From Hirudo medicinalis (lineage: Eukaryota; Annelida; Clitellata; Hirudinida; Hirudinidae), in assembly GCA_011800805.1 (NCBI GenBank), contig MPNW01001257.1, forward strand, positions 11,316 to 32,118: a stretch of 20,803 nucleotides of DNA, in the 5' to 3' direction. Shown here in pieces: positions 20,162-20,803 of this stretch. The notes under the pieces were generated by a model. The model was not told where the DNA came from, made no database searches, and was given only the letters and a program-made list of their open reading frames with translations. Position 1 is the stretch's first letter. Each line of letters begins with the position of its first letter. The translations under genes and the position numbers were made by a program.

Positions 20162-20273
20162 CTGTAAAAGCAGTGCCGATTATCTGTCTTCAATAAATAG
20201 AGCGACATCAAATTTTAACAGCTCTGCTTGTCCAATAACACGTGTTTTCTTAAATTTAAAATATTTTAAATGA
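20040..20273 (+). CDS. Competing cysteine-rich frame, PLAC-like pattern (unproven)
   Basis: The plus-strand frame is open from just after a TGA at about 20007. It contains NCCSDFYANMPDAKF, then DYCLNGDKGVGCSDLVPEVC and HLSTQYCCKSS. The order C-x8-C-x7-C-x6-CC resembles a PLAC or other small secreted cysteine module, but the usual last Cys after CCxS is a Ser. A donor-like GTAAAAG falls at 20164, inside the CC pair, which would place the 3' boundary there. A stronger acceptor, TTTTTTTCAAG, ends near 19970, but it does not open this frame directly because of the intervening TGA. Only one of this and the opposite-strand frame at 19959-20161 is likely to be real, or neither. Confidence 0.15.
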   Translation: MPDAKFVKVQYPWDDYCLNGDKGVGCSDLVPEVCHLSTQYCCKSSADYLSSINRATSNFNSSACPITRVFLNLKYFK

Positions 20274-20686
20274 TAAAAATATCAATTTAGTGGAATAAAA
20301 CAAAACCTTAACATCTTAAAACCTAGACATCTTAAATAAAATCATTCGGTAATATCGTATATTTAAGATTTAAAATATTATTAAGCTTACAAAGAATTTA
20401 ATACATAACCAATGGCCAAAAGGCAGCTTCATCAATGTTTTGCCAGAATGTGAATTTCACTACTAGGAAAATAAGATAGAATTACTAACATAAAGAAAAA
20501 ATTCACAATTAAAAAACTCACCATACCGTGGACACTTCAAAACAACAGGAATGAGAAATAAGCGCAAACTAACAAATGGAGAAAAGAAAAAAGAGTTTCA
20601 ATAATTAAAACTACAAAATAAAGACGATTGTCAAGAAAACGGAAAGTCCAAGAAAAAGGAATATACAGCCTGACACTCATTCTAAC

Positions 20687-20803
20687 CTCTACAAACGATA
20701 TTCATCGATTCATTTCCTCTATCGGTCTGGATGAATCCAGGCTTGCACGACAGACTGAAATTTCCGTCGAGGTTAGAGCAAGTGGTAGTCCGGTCGTCGT
20801 AGA
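20687..20803 (-). CDS. Partial exon of a second gene: cysteine-bearing extracellular module (sushi/CCP or EGF type)
   Basis: This frame is open to the window edge and encodes 38 residues plus one base. The core reads CSNLDGNFSLSCKPGF, then about a dozen polar residues and NIVCR, ending at the donor TGTAGAG|GTTAGA in phase 1. The spacing C-x10-C-x2-GF-x14-C and the FxLxCxxGF signature are typical of sushi/CCP modules (vFxCxxGYxLxG...C). An EGF-like domain (GSFxCxCxxGF) is the alternative, and phase 1 donors are usual at borders of both module types. Two sequons (NFS, NES) agree with an extracellular protein. A secreted or cell-surface protein of the minus strand is therefore likely, but its identity cannot be told from one module. 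The upstream exon is outside the window. Confidence 0.5.

Overview
The window looks like animal nuclear DNA, probably from an invertebrate; a lophotrochozoan such as a leech or other annelid is my guess, not something shown. It is AT-rich and crowded with microsatellites, mostly ATC/GAT, AAC/GTT and AAT types. It has a tRNA-derived SINE, coding sequence split into short exons with GT-AG junctions, and no bacterial gene layout. Most long open frames here are read-through of microsatellites and are not genes.

The main gene is on the minus strand. Three exons join in phase and encode the start of a non-NMDA (AMPA-like) ionotropic glutamate receptor. Exon 1 (17228-17084) carries the start codon, a signal peptide and the first strand of the mature protein. 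Exon 2 (5723-5565) and exon 3 (4618-4250) continue the amino-terminal, periplasmic-binding-protein-like domain. Both joins and the final donor are phase 1. Intron 1 is about 11.36 kb, intron 2 is 946 bp, and intron 3 runs off the left edge, so ligand-binding and membrane domains lie outside the window. A CpG-richer stretch at about 17.57-17.78 kb is a candidate promoter or 5' leader.

Left part (1-4249): intron 3, with many microsatellites, two minisatellites, a SINE-tail fragment and two weak exon-like frames. Middle (4619-5564): intron 2, with an AT-rich tandem block, a SINE-tail fragment and one intact-looking SINE. Centre (5724-17083): intron 1, with a large set of satellites, an eight-copy 26-bp minisatellite, a small GC-containing stem-loop cluster, and several exon-like islands of unknown meaning on both strands. 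Right part (17229-20803): upstream flank, then a partial minus-strand exon at the edge (20803-20687) that encodes a cysteine-bearing extracellular module (sushi/CCP or EGF type) and belongs to a second gene. A phase-compatible possible downstream exon of it lies at 20161-19959, but an opposite-strand cysteine-rich frame competes with it.

I found no CRISPR, operon, rRNA, functional tRNA or prokaryotic defence system. The items most worth following are the receptor gene with its low-complexity insertion, the SINE family, the satellite pressed against the exon 2 acceptor, and the exon-like islands inside intron 1.
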